Source of the DNA: Mesonia sp.
Lineage (GTDB): Bacteria > Bacteroidota > Bacteroidia > Flavobacteriales > Flavobacteriaceae
Assembly (NCBI GenBank): GCA_012964435.1
Contig: DTTX01000008.1
Span: forward strand, 1 to 40,069
DNA: 40,069 nucleotides
Direction: 5' to 3'
This document shows, piece by piece, positions 8,635-16,120 of this stretch. Positions within the stretch are counted from its first letter, which is position 1; each line of letters starts with the position of its first letter. The position numbers and the translations under genes were made by a program. Under the pieces are notes generated by a model, which saw only the letters and a program-made list of their open reading frames with translations, had not been told where the DNA came from and did not search any database.

Positions 8635-9072
8635 CTAAGAATCAATTTTTTTTCCATTATAATTTGCCATTTGTTGTAGTAAATCTCTAAACTCTTCAAT
8701 AGCATTTTCGCTATAGTTATCAAGTTCAAAGGTAGCTTCTCGATTTTGAGTAAGCTGGACAATCAAAGCCTGTTCTTGTTGTTTAACGCCTTCTATTTCA
8801 TCTACTTTTAAACGCTTGGTAGGTTCGTTATTCAACTTATATTTAATAAAAACCGCATCGTAAATCACTTGATTTTTCTTCACCTGGCTGGTTATTAGAA
8901 CGTAAAGCACTAAAACATTGGCAAGAACGATGAGGTAAAAATAAGAGAATATTTCTGTCCAATAATATGCGATAAAACCAATAACCAATAATACAATACC
9001 CACGAGTAGAATAATGAGGTTTTGTAAAGTGTTTCTATATTTTATCGTAAGTTCTTGTTTCATTCTCTTCAA
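8635..9072 (-). CDS. hypothetical two-TM membrane protein
   Basis: I do not recognise this 145-residue protein. After a short charged N-terminus (M4 is an alternative start), two adjacent hydrophobic helices (about residues 18-38 and 42-61) with a very short turn anchor it in the inner membrane. A cytoplasmic C-terminal half of about 80 mixed alpha/beta residues follows (KNQVIYDAVFIKYKLN … EEFRDLLQQM). The layout, two TM helices followed by a small PH-like beta domain, recalls bacterial PH-domain membrane proteins; that is inference only. Confidence 0.75.
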   Translation of the reverse strand: MKRMKQELTIKYRNTLQNLIILLVGIVLLVIGFIAYYWTEIFSYFYLIVLANVLVLYVLITSQVKKNQVIYDAVFIKYKLNNEPTKRLKVDEIEGVKQQEQALIVQLTQNREATFELDNYSENAIEEFRDLLQQMANYNGKKIDS

Positions 9073-9174
9073 ATTTCATCACGAAATTAAAGAAAACCAA
9101 TCACTAGAGAATTGTTTTAATAGGAAAATTACCGAAAATTACGTAAATTAATAGTTTCAACTAATACTTACAAA

Positions 9175-9447
9175 ATGTCATTCGGCGGAGCAGTTCAAGG
9201 AATGATTACTACCTTGAAAAATAATTCAAGACGTGGTGATCGCACTAATTATTTTAAAAAAGGGCACGATAAAACTTCAGGGGAAAGTACAGGAATTCCT
9301 GTCGTTAAAATTTCTGAAGAGAAACGCAAAGCCATGCGAGATCGGCTTATCGCTGAAAATAAACAACACCAGCGTAAATTCTTGTTCATATTTATAACTT
9401 TATTGGCCGTGATATTTTCAATAATTGCATATTTTTTATTCTTTTAA
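9175..9447 (+). CDS. conserved small tail-anchored protein
   Basis: This 90-residue protein has a soluble, basic N-terminal two-thirds (MSFGGAVQGMITTLKNNSRR …, with RKAMRDRL further on). It ends in a single C-terminal transmembrane helix (about residues 68-89). The MSFGG..QGMITTLKNN start is typical of a small conserved Flavobacteriia family of unknown function. The uracil-DNA glycosylase gene follows after 12 bases, so the two probably share a transcript. Confidence 0.8.
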   Translation: MSFGGAVQGMITTLKNNSRRGDRTNYFKKGHDKTSGESTGIPVVKISEEKRKAMRDRLIAENKQHQRKFLFIFITLLAVIFSIIAYFLFF

Positions 9448-9459
9448 AAGAGCTTTTTA

Positions 9460-10032
9460 TTGAAAGATTTATTGCAAGAAGTTAGACAATGTACGTTTTG
9501 TGAACCTCATTTACCTTTGGGAGCAAACCCGATTGTAAGCGGAAACGAAAATTCAAAAATAATTTTAATTAGTCAGGCGCCCGGTCGAGTTGTACATGAG
9601 TCGGGAATCGCGTGGCAAGACCAAAGCGGTAAAAAATTGCGAGAATGGTTAGGCGTTGATACGACAAACTTTTATAATGAAGATCATTTTGCTGTTTTAC
9701 CTATGGGTTTTTGTTATCCCGGTAAAGCCAAAACGGGAGATTTGCCACCAAGAAGAGAATGTGCTCCTATGTGGCATCAAACGGTTTTAAAACATTTTAA
9801 AAATGTTCAGTTAATTATTTTAATCGGAGCTTACGCTAATAAATATTACCTTTCTAAAGATGAAAAGCTAACCAATTTGGTAAAAAACTACCAAGACGTT
9901 TTACCCAACTATTTCCCATTGCCACATCCATCTCCGGTGAATCGATTTTGGCGAATGAAGAATTTATGGTTTGAAGAAGAAGTTGTTCCGGAATTACAAA
10001 AAAAGGTCAAGGAGATTTTAGATGAATATTGA
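9460..10032 (+). CDS. uracil-DNA glycosylase family protein with Fe-S cysteines
   Basis: This protein probably excises uracil or related damaged bases from DNA. The 190 residues carry the UDG-superfamily motif A equivalent SQAPGRVVHESGIAW (about 38-52) and a C-terminal HPSPVN (motif B). Four cysteines, C11, C14, C85 and C101, match in number and spacing the 4Fe-4S ligands of family 4/5-type UDGs. The start is a TTG 12 bases after the preceding gene; no better in-frame start is present. The neighbouring recJ gene on the same strand, an exonuclease of base-excision and recombination repair, fits a repair cluster. Exact family (4, 5 or X) is not certain. Confidence 0.88.
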   Translation: MKDLLQEVRQCTFCEPHLPLGANPIVSGNENSKIILISQAPGRVVHESGIAWQDQSGKKLREWLGVDTTNFYNEDHFAVLPMGFCYPGKAKTGDLPPRRECAPMWHQTVLKHFKNVQLIILIGAYANKYYLSKDEKLTNLVKNYQDVLPNYFPLPHPSPVNRFWRMKNLWFEEEVVPELQKKVKEILDEY

Positions 10033-10060
10033 TTTAGCTTGTTAAACCCAATTATATTTG
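10029..10060 (+). promoter_or_regulatory. promoter of recJ
   Basis: TTG (10029-10031), 21 bases, then TATATTTG (10053-10060), an exact TAnnTTTG. It predicts a transcript start about 12 nt before the recJ ATG at 10078. Confidence 0.55.
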
Positions 10061-10077
10061 CACAAAAATAAAAAAGA

Positions 10078-11769
10078 ATGCGCTGGACCGTTAAACCCTT
10101 ACCAAATCCTGAAAAAGTACAAGAACTACAACAAGCTTTGGGCGTAGAAAAGGCCATTGCGACGTTGTTGGCTCAGCGTGGGATTGAAACTTTTGAAGAA
10201 GCTAAAAAATTTTTCCGCCCAAGTTTAAAAGACTTGCACGATCCTTTTTTGATGAAAGATATGGATAAGGCGGTGGCAAGAATCGAGCAAGCTTTAGCTG
10301 AAGGAGAAAACATTTTGGTTTATGGCGATTATGATGTCGACGGTACGACCAGTGTTGCTTTAATGAGTTCGTATTTAAAAACGAGAACTCCGCAAATTGC
10401 TACGTATATTCCCGATCGTTACGCCGAAGGTTACGGTGTTTCTTACCAAGGGATCGATTATGCCGCTGATAATGATATTACCCTAATTATAGCTTTAGAC
10501 TGCGGAATCAAAGCCATTGAAAAAGTAGCTTACGCCAAAGAAAAGGGAGTCGATTTTATTATTTGTGATCACCACCGGCCGGGCAAAGAAATTCCTAATG
10601 CCGTAGCGGTTTTAGACCCGAAACGAGAAGATTGTGAATATCCTTATAAAGAACTTTGCGGTTGTGGTGTTGGCTTTAAATTAATTCAAGCGTTAGAAGA
10701 AAAAATAGGAAATCCCGTAGAAACTTTAATGCCGTTTTTCGATTTGATCGCAACCGCAATTGGTGCAGATATTGTTCCGATCACCGGTGAAAATCGAGTG
10801 TTGGCCTATCACGGTTTACACGTGATCAATACCTTACCGCGAAGTGGTTTTAAAGCGATTCTCAATCAAGTAAAAAAAGAAACCTTAACGATCACCGATG
10901 TAGTGTTTATCATCGCTCCCAGAATTAATGCCGCCGGAAGAATGAAACACGGTTTACACGCCGTACAATTACTGGTAGAGGAAAATGAAAAATTAGCTGA
11001 AAAATATGCAGCAGAAATTGAAGCTTATAATGCCGAGCGTAAAGATGCCGATCGCACCATAACCGAAGAAGCCTTACAATTAATTGAAGAATTAAAAGAG
11101 CAAGAACGCTTCACTACCGTGGTTTATGGCGAACACTGGCATAAAGGCGTGATCGGGATCGTTGCTTCTCGCCTTACCGAAACCTATTATCGACCAACGC
11201 TCGTTTTTACAAAAAGCGGAAATAAATTAGCAGCATCGGCCCGATCGGTGAAAGGTTTTGATGTTTACAATGCGCTAGAAGCTTGCACAGAACATATCGA
11301 GCAATTTGGTGGACATAAATACGCGGCCGGTTTAACCCTAGATGAAAGTTGTTATGACGCTTTCAAGAAAAAGTTTGAAGAAGTCGTAAGCCAAAGTATC
11401 GACCAAAAATTACTAACGCCGGAAATTAATGCAGACTTAGAGCTGAATCTAAAGGCGATTACCCCAAAATTTTATCGTATTCTCAAGCAATTTGCGCCGT
11501 TTGGTCCGGGAAATATGACGCCCGTTTTCTTAACTCAACATTTAACCGATACGGGTTACGGCAAAGCAGTTGGGCAAACGCAAGATCATTTAAAATGCAG
11601 CGTTCAGCAATTACCAGATAATAATTTTATTGGCGCTATTGGTTTTAATTTAGGAGATAAATTGCCTTTAATTCAGCATAAAAAACCATTTGACGCTGTC
11701 TATTCTATCGACGAAAACGAATGGAACGGGAAAGTATCGCTTCAATTAAAATTGAGGGATATTAGGTAA
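10078..11769 (+). CDS. recJ: single-stranded-DNA-specific exonuclease RecJ
   Basis: RecJ is a 5'-3' ssDNA exonuclease acting in RecF-pathway recombination, mismatch and base-excision repair. It is 563 residues long, a standard size. The DHH phosphoesterase motif YGDYDVDGTTS (82-92) and the metal-binding CDHHRPG (163-169) define the catalytic domain. INAAGRMKHG follows. The DHHA1 domain carries the GVIGIVASRL and FGGHKYAAGL motifs, and the OB-fold C-terminus contains FAPFGPGNMTPVF. It has its own promoter (10029-10060). A copy of the local intergenic repeat lies immediately after its stop. Confidence 0.97.
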   Translation: MRWTVKPLPNPEKVQELQQALGVEKAIATLLAQRGIETFEEAKKFFRPSLKDLHDPFLMKDMDKAVARIEQALAEGENILVYGDYDVDGTTSVALMSSYLKTRTPQIATYIPDRYAEGYGVSYQGIDYAADNDITLIIALDCGIKAIEKVAYAKEKGVDFIICDHHRPGKEIPNAVAVLDPKREDCEYPYKELCGCGVGFKLIQALEEKIGNPVETLMPFFDLIATAIGADIVPITGENRVLAYHGLHVINTLPRSGFKAILNQVKKETLTITDVVFIIAPRINAAGRMKHGLHAVQLLVEENEKLAEKYAAEIEAYNAERKDADRTITEEALQLIEELKEQERFTTVVYGEHWHKGVIGIVASRLTETYYRPTLVFTKSGNKLAASARSVKGFDVYNALEACTEHIEQFGGHKYAAGLTLDESCYDAFKKKFEEVVSQSIDQKLLTPEINADLELNLKAITPKFYRILKQFAPFGPGNMTPVFLTQHLTDTGYGKAVGQTQDHLKCSVQQLPDNNFIGAIGFNLGDKLPLIQHKKPFDAVYSIDENEWNGKVSLQLKLRDIR

Positions 11770-11775
11770 ATAATT

Positions 11776-11885
11776 TGGGCAATCCTTTCGCTTTAACAAG
11801 CTCAGGTCGGGCTATTCACTGCAATCTTTTTTATTTTTAAAAAGCAAAAAATAAAAAAGGATTTCCGTTGCTATCCCTTTTGCAA
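11776..11885 (+). repeat. intergenic repeat, copy A
   Basis: Starting a few bases after the recJ stop, this copy contains GGTCGGGCTATTCACTGC, then a T-rich/A-rich hairpin core (TCTTTTTTATTTTT at 11825-11838 against AAAAAATAAAAAAGGA), then TTCCGTTGCTATCCC. It shares these blocks with copies B (13193-13288) and C (35609-35710). The GGCGTTTCCC left end and TAACGC right end are degenerate here. Confidence 0.6.
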
Positions 11886-11912
11886 TTTTTATTACTAAGA
11901 TAAAATTCAAAT

Positions 11913-11959
11913 AAAGATAATTAATTATTTAGAACAATTCTAAATAATTAATTATCTTT
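11913..11959 (+). promoter_or_regulatory. perfect 47-bp inverted repeat over a promoter (candidate Fur-family operator)
   Basis: Two perfect 22-nt arms (11913-11934 and 11938-11959) flank the 3-nt centre CAA. The core TTTAGAA-N3-TTCTAAA resembles operators of Fur-superfamily metal regulators. The right arm ends inside TATCTTTG (11953-11960), an exact -7 element, so a bound regulator would block transcription. The predicted start lies about 12 nt before the ATG at 11978. The palindrome is not followed by a T-run, so it is not a terminator. The identity of the regulator is inference. Confidence 0.7.
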
Positions 11960-11977
11960 GATAAGAAATTTAGGCTT

Positions 11978-12316
11978 ATGAAAGATATTGAGATCATTTA
12001 TAAAAACGAATTCGGAATTTCATTTCAGTGGGAAAGCAAGCGAGAAAAAGTACAGGTGGTTTTTAAAGACACCGGGTTTTTACTGAGTTTAGAAGAGATT
12101 AAAAGTTTTCAGAAAAACGTACTTCAGGTAGAAGCAGAGCAATGCTGCCAAAACTGTGAATATTCTCGATCTTGTCGAAGCTTTTTATTAAAAACGCCTT
12201 CACCAAAAATAGATCTGGCCGTGAGCTTAAATGAACTCGATCAAATTAATGAATTATTGGGAGCTACGATTTTTAAGTTAGAGACTAAAGCTTATGTAGC
12301 CAATAGCTTCAATTAG
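11978..12316 (+). CDS. Cys-rich hypothetical protein under a palindromic operator
   Basis: This 112-residue cytoplasmic protein has no signal or membrane segment. The N-terminal half is beta-rich (IEIIYKNEFGISFQWES …, VQVVFKDTGFLLSLEEI). A central cysteine cluster CCQNCEYSRSC (about residues 55-66; four cysteines) could hold a metal or Fe-S centre. The helical tail contains LNELDQINELL. It resembles small Bacteroidota proteins of the DUF6686 kind, but I am not sure of the family. The striking inverted repeat over its promoter and the cysteine cluster together suggest metal-responsive expression, possibly iron; function unknown. Confidence 0.8.
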   Translation: MKDIEIIYKNEFGISFQWESKREKVQVVFKDTGFLLSLEEIKSFQKNVLQVEAEQCCQNCEYSRSCRSFLLKTPSPKIDLAVSLNELDQINELLGATIFKLETKAYVANSFN

Positions 12317-12385
12317 TAGAAATTAAACTTTTAATAAGAATTTCAGTGAAGTATGAAATTCAGAAGCAAGACCTGAATTGCAAGG

Positions 12386-13144
12386 TTATTTTTTAAACTC
12401 TTTTAATTCAAACTTTTCTCCGTCGAAAACTCCGTAGGTGTAAAAATTAATCCAGTCGCCGAGATTAAAATAGGTGGAGTTTTTACCAACTTCAATTTCC
12501 ATAGGTAAATGGCGATGCCCAAAAACAAAGAAATTGTAATGTTTACTTTCTAATTTTCTTTTAGCGTATTGCGCTAACCATTCATTTTCTTCGCCTAAAA
12601 ACTTGGCATCATCATCACCGGAAATGAGTTTATTTTTTACCGAAAGATGTTGCGCTAACGGCACGCCAAGATCGGGATGCAACCATCGATACAACCATTT
12701 CGAAAACGGATTGGTAAACACTTTTTTCATGCGTTTATAACCCTTATCGCCTGGACCTAAACCGTCACCGTGACCAACCAAAAAGGTTTTATGGTTAAAG
12801 CTGAATTCTTTTGGGCGATGATACACAGGAATGCCTAATTCTTGCTCAAAATAATCATCCATCCATAAATCGTGATTACCCACAAAGAAATAAATAGGAA
12901 TGCCGCTGTCTTTAATTTCGGCAAGTTTTCCTAAAACTCGTACAAAACCTTTAGGAACTACGTGTTTATATTCAAACCAAAAATCGAATAGATCTCCCAG
13001 TAAAAAAATAGCTGCAGCATCGTGTTTTACCTCGTCTAACCAAGCTACAAATTTAGCTTCTCGCGGCTTGCTAAGTTGTTGGTTGGGCGCACCTAAGTGG
13101 TTATCGCTCGAGAAGTAAACTTTTTTTCCTGTAGGGAGTTGCAT
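12386..13144 (-). CDS. lpxH: UDP-2,3-diacylglucosamine diphosphatase
   Basis: LpxH hydrolyses UDP-2,3-diacylglucosamine to lipid X and UMP in lipid A synthesis, at the inner face of the cytoplasmic membrane. The 252 residues show every calcineurin-like metallophosphatase motif in order: SDNHLG (13-18), GDLFDFWFE (50-58), GNHDLW (89-94), VGHGDG (123-128) and FGHRH (209-213). Length and motifs fit the Bacteroidota LpxH group. A 7/8 match to the -7 consensus (TATATTTA) lies about 20 bases upstream of the start. It follows queD on the same strand, but repeat copy B lies between. Confidence 0.93.
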   Translation of the reverse strand: MQLPTGKKVYFSSDNHLGAPNQQLSKPREAKFVAWLDEVKHDAAAIFLLGDLFDFWFEYKHVVPKGFVRVLGKLAEIKDSGIPIYFFVGNHDLWMDDYFEQELGIPVYHRPKEFSFNHKTFLVGHGDGLGPGDKGYKRMKKVFTNPFSKWLYRWLHPDLGVPLAQHLSVKNKLISGDDDAKFLGEENEWLAQYAKRKLESKHYNFFVFGHRHLPMEIEVGKNSTYFNLGDWINFYTYGVFDGEKFELKEFKK

Positions 13145-13192
13145 AGGTTATTTTGTGATTGCTAAATATACTTATTTCTGTAAAAGTGTTTT

Positions 13193-13288
13193 GCGTTAGG
13201 GATTGAATGGCGTGTTTGAGCTCTTTTAATTTTTTATGAAAAATTAAAAAGCGAGTAATGAAAGCCCGACCCGATAGGGAAACGCCCT
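13193..13288 (-). repeat. intergenic repeat, copy B
   Basis: Read on the minus strand, this begins TAGGGCGTTTCCC, where TAG is the queD stop codon. It continues GGGTCGGGCTTTCATTACTCGC, a T-rich/A-rich hairpin core (TTTTTAATTTTTCAT/AAAAAATTAAAA), then CAATCCCTAACGC. It has the same block order as copies A and C and the same polarity relative to the upstream gene. Confidence 0.65.
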
Positions 13289-13736
13289 AATTATCGCTAG
13301 CAAACCATTCGGCAAAGCTGGTTTCGGTCTCTTGAAGTTTTAATGAAAACAACTGAATATTTTCCGGCAAACGACTTTTTATTTTTTCTGCAAAATCGAT
13401 CACCATCATTTCTGAAGTTGGCTGATAATCGACCAAGATCACGTTATGGTCACGTTTCTGAAGCTCTTTTGCCAACTCTACGTGCGGTGTATTTTTATTA
13501 AAAACGGTAGCGTGGTCAAATTTATCGACAATTTCTTCTTTCACGATTTTTTTTAGGTCGCCAAAATCGATCACCATCCCAAATTTAACGTGATCGGCAT
13601 CGTCGATAGGTTGCCCGATTACCGTTACATTAAGCTTGTAACTATGGCCGTGAACGTTTTTGCATTTACCGTCGTAACCGTAAAGGGCGTGACCGGTTTC
13701 AAAATTAAATTGCTTGGTGATGCGAATGTTGCTCAT
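13287..13736 (-). CDS. queD: 6-carboxy-5,6,7,8-tetrahydropterin synthase
   Basis: QueD converts dihydroneopterin triphosphate to 6-carboxytetrahydropterin, the second step toward queuosine and 7-deazapurines. The 149 residues have the T-fold zinc ligands H16, H29 and H31 (in GHALYGYDG and NVHGHSY) and the catalytic Cys in GKCKNVHGH (C25). GMVIDFGDLK, DHATVFN and the C-terminal ETETSFAEWF are all conserved. Its ATG overlaps the stop of a 32-residue membrane peptide gene (ATGA), so it is the second gene of a two-gene transcript. Its TAG stop is the first three bases of repeat copy B. Confidence 0.94.
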   Translation of the reverse strand: MSNIRITKQFNFETGHALYGYDGKCKNVHGHSYKLNVTVIGQPIDDADHVKFGMVIDFGDLKKIVKEEIVDKFDHATVFNKNTPHVELAKELQKRDHNVILVDYQPTSEMMVIDFAEKIKSRLPENIQLFSLKLQETETSFAEWFASDN

Positions 13737-13831
13737 CGGTTTCTAAATTTGTTAACTAACACGACTACGATTAACACAACGGCCAGTAAAAGAAAAAGTC
13801 CGTTACCGCTAAAAAACTGTAAAATATCCAC
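13733..13831 (-). CDS. 32-residue single-TM peptide gene coupled to queD
   Basis: A short frame beginning at GTG (13829-13831) encodes MDILQFFSGNGLF, then a strongly hydrophobic helix (LLLAVVLIVVVLV) and a basic end (NKFRNR). This is a typical small inner-membrane protein with a cytoplasmic, positive C-terminus. Its TGA stop overlaps the queD ATG in an ATGA junction, which is hard to explain by chance. A TAACTTTG -7 element sits about 25 bases upstream of the start. An in-frame TAA shortly before the GTG excludes a longer version. Function unknown. Confidence 0.65.
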   Translation of the reverse strand: MDILQFFSGNGLFLLLAVVLIVVVLVNKFRNR

Positions 13832-13855
13832 TTCGATTTATTTTTAAATAGGCTA

Positions 13856-13863
13856 CAAAGTTA
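13856..13863 (-). promoter_or_regulatory. -7 element for the small peptide–queD transcript
   Basis: Minus-strand TAACTTTG is an exact TAnnTTTG match. It predicts a leader of about 20 nt before the GTG at 13831. Confidence 0.5.
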
Positions 13864-13897
13864 AGCAATTAAGTTTCTAACGCGAGAATGAAATTTT

Positions 13898-13930
13898 TTG
13901 TATTTCGAATGGATTTACAATTTATATTTG
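13898..13930 (+). promoter_or_regulatory. promoter of the 2OG-Fe(II) oxygenase gene
   Basis: TTG (13898-13900), 22 bases, TATATTTG (13923-13930; exact TAnnTTTG). The predicted leader is about 14 nt. Confidence 0.5.
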
Positions 13931-13949
13931 TCGCGCATTTTTATGAATT

Positions 13950-14594
13950 ATGAAAGAACTTTTTGATCAAGTAGAATTTGTTGAAAATCCATTATACGAA
14001 AGTATTATCGAGGATTTGTTGCAACGTAAATACAGCGTTATCGATAACTTTTTTTCTGCGGAAGAAGTTGAAGTTTTAAGAAACGGATTGCTGGCAAAAT
14101 ACGAAGAAGATCAATTTAAAAAATCTGCCATTGGTAATAAAACCAACGAATTGGTGGAAAAAGAAATTCGAGGCGATTTTATTTTATGGCTGAATGAAGC
14201 CGAAGCAGGAACTGCTGAAAACGTATTTTTTAATCGCGTAAATAACCTAGTCGATTACTTGAACAGAACTTGCTTTATGGGCATTTTGCATAAAGAATTT
14301 CATTACGCAGTTTACCCGGAAGGGACTTTCTATAAACGACATTTAGATACCTTTCAAAACGATGGAAGAAGAAAACTTTCTGTGGTTTGTTATTTAAATG
14401 ATGAAACTTGGCTAGAAGAAAACGGCGGCGAGTTAACGATTTATGTGGATGAAAATGGAGAAGAAAAGGCAGTCGATCTTTACCCATTTCCCGGGCGTGT
14501 GGTGATTTTTGAAAGTCAAGAGTTAGAGCACGAAGTACAACGTGTGAAGCATTCTAAACGGTTGAGTATTACCGGTTGGTTGAAAACTAGATAA
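13950..14594 (+). CDS. 2-oxoglutarate/Fe(II)-dependent oxygenase (prolyl-4-hydroxylase type)
   Basis: This is a cytoplasmic dioxygenase of 214 residues. The double-stranded beta-helix carries H131 and D133 in YKRHLDTF, H194 in ELEHEV, and R204 in HSKRLSITGW as the 2-oxoglutarate-binding residue, giving the complete HxD…H…R set of the P4H family. RRKLSVVCYLN and NGGELTIYV match the P4Hc core. The substrate cannot be told from sequence; bacterial members modify proteins or small molecules. It stands alone between its own promoter and a strong terminator. Confidence 0.9.
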   Translation: MKELFDQVEFVENPLYESIIEDLLQRKYSVIDNFFSAEEVEVLRNGLLAKYEEDQFKKSAIGNKTNELVEKEIRGDFILWLNEAEAGTAENVFFNRVNNLVDYLNRTCFMGILHKEFHYAVYPEGTFYKRHLDTFQNDGRRKLSVVCYLNDETWLEENGGELTIYVDENGEEKAVDLYPFPGRVVIFESQELEHEVQRVKHSKRLSITGWLKTR

Positions 14595-14596
14595 TA

Positions 14597-14630
14597 AAAA
14601 AAGCCTGAAAGAAATCTTTCAGGCTTTTTT
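14597..14630. terminator. bidirectional terminator after the 2OG-Fe oxygenase gene
   Basis: Stem GCCTGAAAG (14603-14611) / CTTTCAGGC (14616-14624), flanked by A7 and T6 so that it works on both strands. It serves the oxygenase gene and the convergent MoxR-type gene. Confidence 0.85.
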
Positions 14631-14642
14631 GTTGATGTTCTT

Positions 14643-16106
14643 TTACAGATTGTTGATGTAATTTCCGTAGAGATCTTGAAATTGAATTCCTTTTGAGAAT
14701 CGGTGTTTGCTAAGTTTATTGTAAGCCGTTAATCCCCAGAGCAAAAATTCAGTTAGAAAATAGCGGTCTTCTTCGCTGACTTCCGGTTGGTATTTTGAGA
14801 TCAGATCTTGTAGCGGTTTTATATTTTTCAGCGTTTCTTGATATTCTTTTTCGCTAAGATCATCGGGTAATTCTACTCCGCTCGATTCAAAAAACCACTG
14901 CGTAACTTCATCATAAGGGTTGGCTTCATTTTGCTTTTCAAGCTTTTCTATCTTCGGAAATAATTCTGGGAAAATTGTTTTAATTGAATTTTCAATGAGG
15001 TGTTGAGCCACAAACGCAGCACCTTCTTGTTCACCTTCATAAACCAATTCAACTTTACCCGTAATTGCAGGAATTACACCCATAAAATCGCCTAAGCGAA
15101 GCGTAGTTTCTATATCTCCATTTTTTAAAGCGCGACGCTCTGCGGTACTCAATAAATTCTGAAAAGCAGTAATACTCATTCGAGCGCTAATTCCGCTTTT
15201 TTCATCTACATATTCACTTTCTCGTGCTTCAAAGCTAATTTGCTCTAAAATTTCTCGCGCTAGATCGGGTACTTTTACGTGTTCTTTTTGGTTGCTTTCT
15301 AAATTAGCTTCCTGCTCGGTAATGGTTTTGGCAATTTCTACAGTTTTTGGATAATGCGTTAAAATTTGCGAACCAATTCTGTCTTTTAACGGAGTCACAA
15401 TACTACCACGATTGGTATAATCTTCAGGATTTGCTGTAAAAATAAATTGAAGATCTAATGGCATTCTTAATTTAAATCCTCGAATTTGAATATCGCCTTC
15501 CTGCAAAATATTGAACAAAGCGACCTGAATTCTCGCTTGTAAATCGGGCAACTCATTAATCACGAAAATACAACGGTTTGCTCGTGGAATCATCCCGAAA
15601 TGAATCACGCGATCATCGGCATAACTCAGTTTTAAGTTGGCGGCTTTTATTGGATCTACATCACCAATTAAATCGGCTACGGTCACATCGGGTGTCGCCA
15701 ACTTTTCTGAAAAACGCTCGTCTCGATGCAACCAAGAAATAGGTGTTTTATCTCCTTTTTCTTTTAAAGTTTCTTGAGCATATCTAGAAATAGGATGAAA
15801 AGGATCATCATTAATTTCTGAACTTTCTACCACCGGAATATATTCGTCTAAAAGCTTCACCATTAACCGAGCAAGACGTGTTTTTGCTTGTCCGCGTAAA
15901 CCGAGTAAATTAATGTTATGTTTTGAAAGAATTGCACGTTCTAGTTCGGGAATTACGGTGTCTTCATAACCGTGAACGCCTTCAAAAACCGTTTCGTTAT
16001 TTTTTATTTTTTCAATTAAATTTTGGCGTAATTCTTCTTTGATACTTTTACTTTCGTAACCTGCTTTTTTAAGTTCGCCAAAAGTTTTTATTTCTGTTAA
16101 GTTCAT
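14643..16106 (-). CDS. MoxR/ChlI-type AAA+ ATPase
   Basis: This 487-residue AAA+ ATPase is of the magnesium-chelatase-I/MoxR kind, often annotated in Bacteroidota as a magnesium chelatase although no chlorophyll pathway exists. Walker A is GLRGQAKT (69-76). The Walker B region is RCIFVINELPDL (178-189). The sensor-1-like stretch is FIFTANPEDYTNRGSIVTPLKDRIGS, and the C-terminal lid is helical. Such proteins work with a von Willebrand A partner as a chaperone or metal-insertion machine; the partner gene is the vWA gene at 16582-17703. A DUF559 unit of about 460 bp separates the two genes of this pair. Substrate unknown. Confidence 0.88.
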   Translation of the reverse strand: MNLTEIKTFGELKKAGYESKSIKEELRQNLIEKIKNNETVFEGVHGYEDTVIPELERAILSKHNINLLGLRGQAKTRLARLMVKLLDEYIPVVESSEINDDPFHPISRYAQETLKEKGDKTPISWLHRDERFSEKLATPDVTVADLIGDVDPIKAANLKLSYADDRVIHFGMIPRANRCIFVINELPDLQARIQVALFNILQEGDIQIRGFKLRMPLDLQFIFTANPEDYTNRGSIVTPLKDRIGSQILTHYPKTVEIAKTITEQEANLESNQKEHVKVPDLAREILEQISFEARESEYVDEKSGISARMSITAFQNLLSTAERRALKNGDIETTLRLGDFMGVIPAITGKVELVYEGEQEGAAFVAQHLIENSIKTIFPELFPKIEKLEKQNEANPYDEVTQWFFESSGVELPDDLSEKEYQETLKNIKPLQDLISKYQPEVSEEDRYFLTEFLLWGLTAYNKLSKHRFSKGIQFQDLYGNYINNL

Positions 16107-16120
16107 AGTTTTTTTATTTT

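Noticed and set aside
12340-12363. GAATTTCA/TGAAATTC hairpin after the Cys-rich gene
   Set aside because: It has no T-run and a weak stem, so it is not supported as a terminator.
14643-16106. True magnesium chelatase for chlorophyll synthesis
   Set aside because: No tetrapyrrole or chlorophyll genes are nearby; the MoxR–vWA chaperone pair is the better reading.
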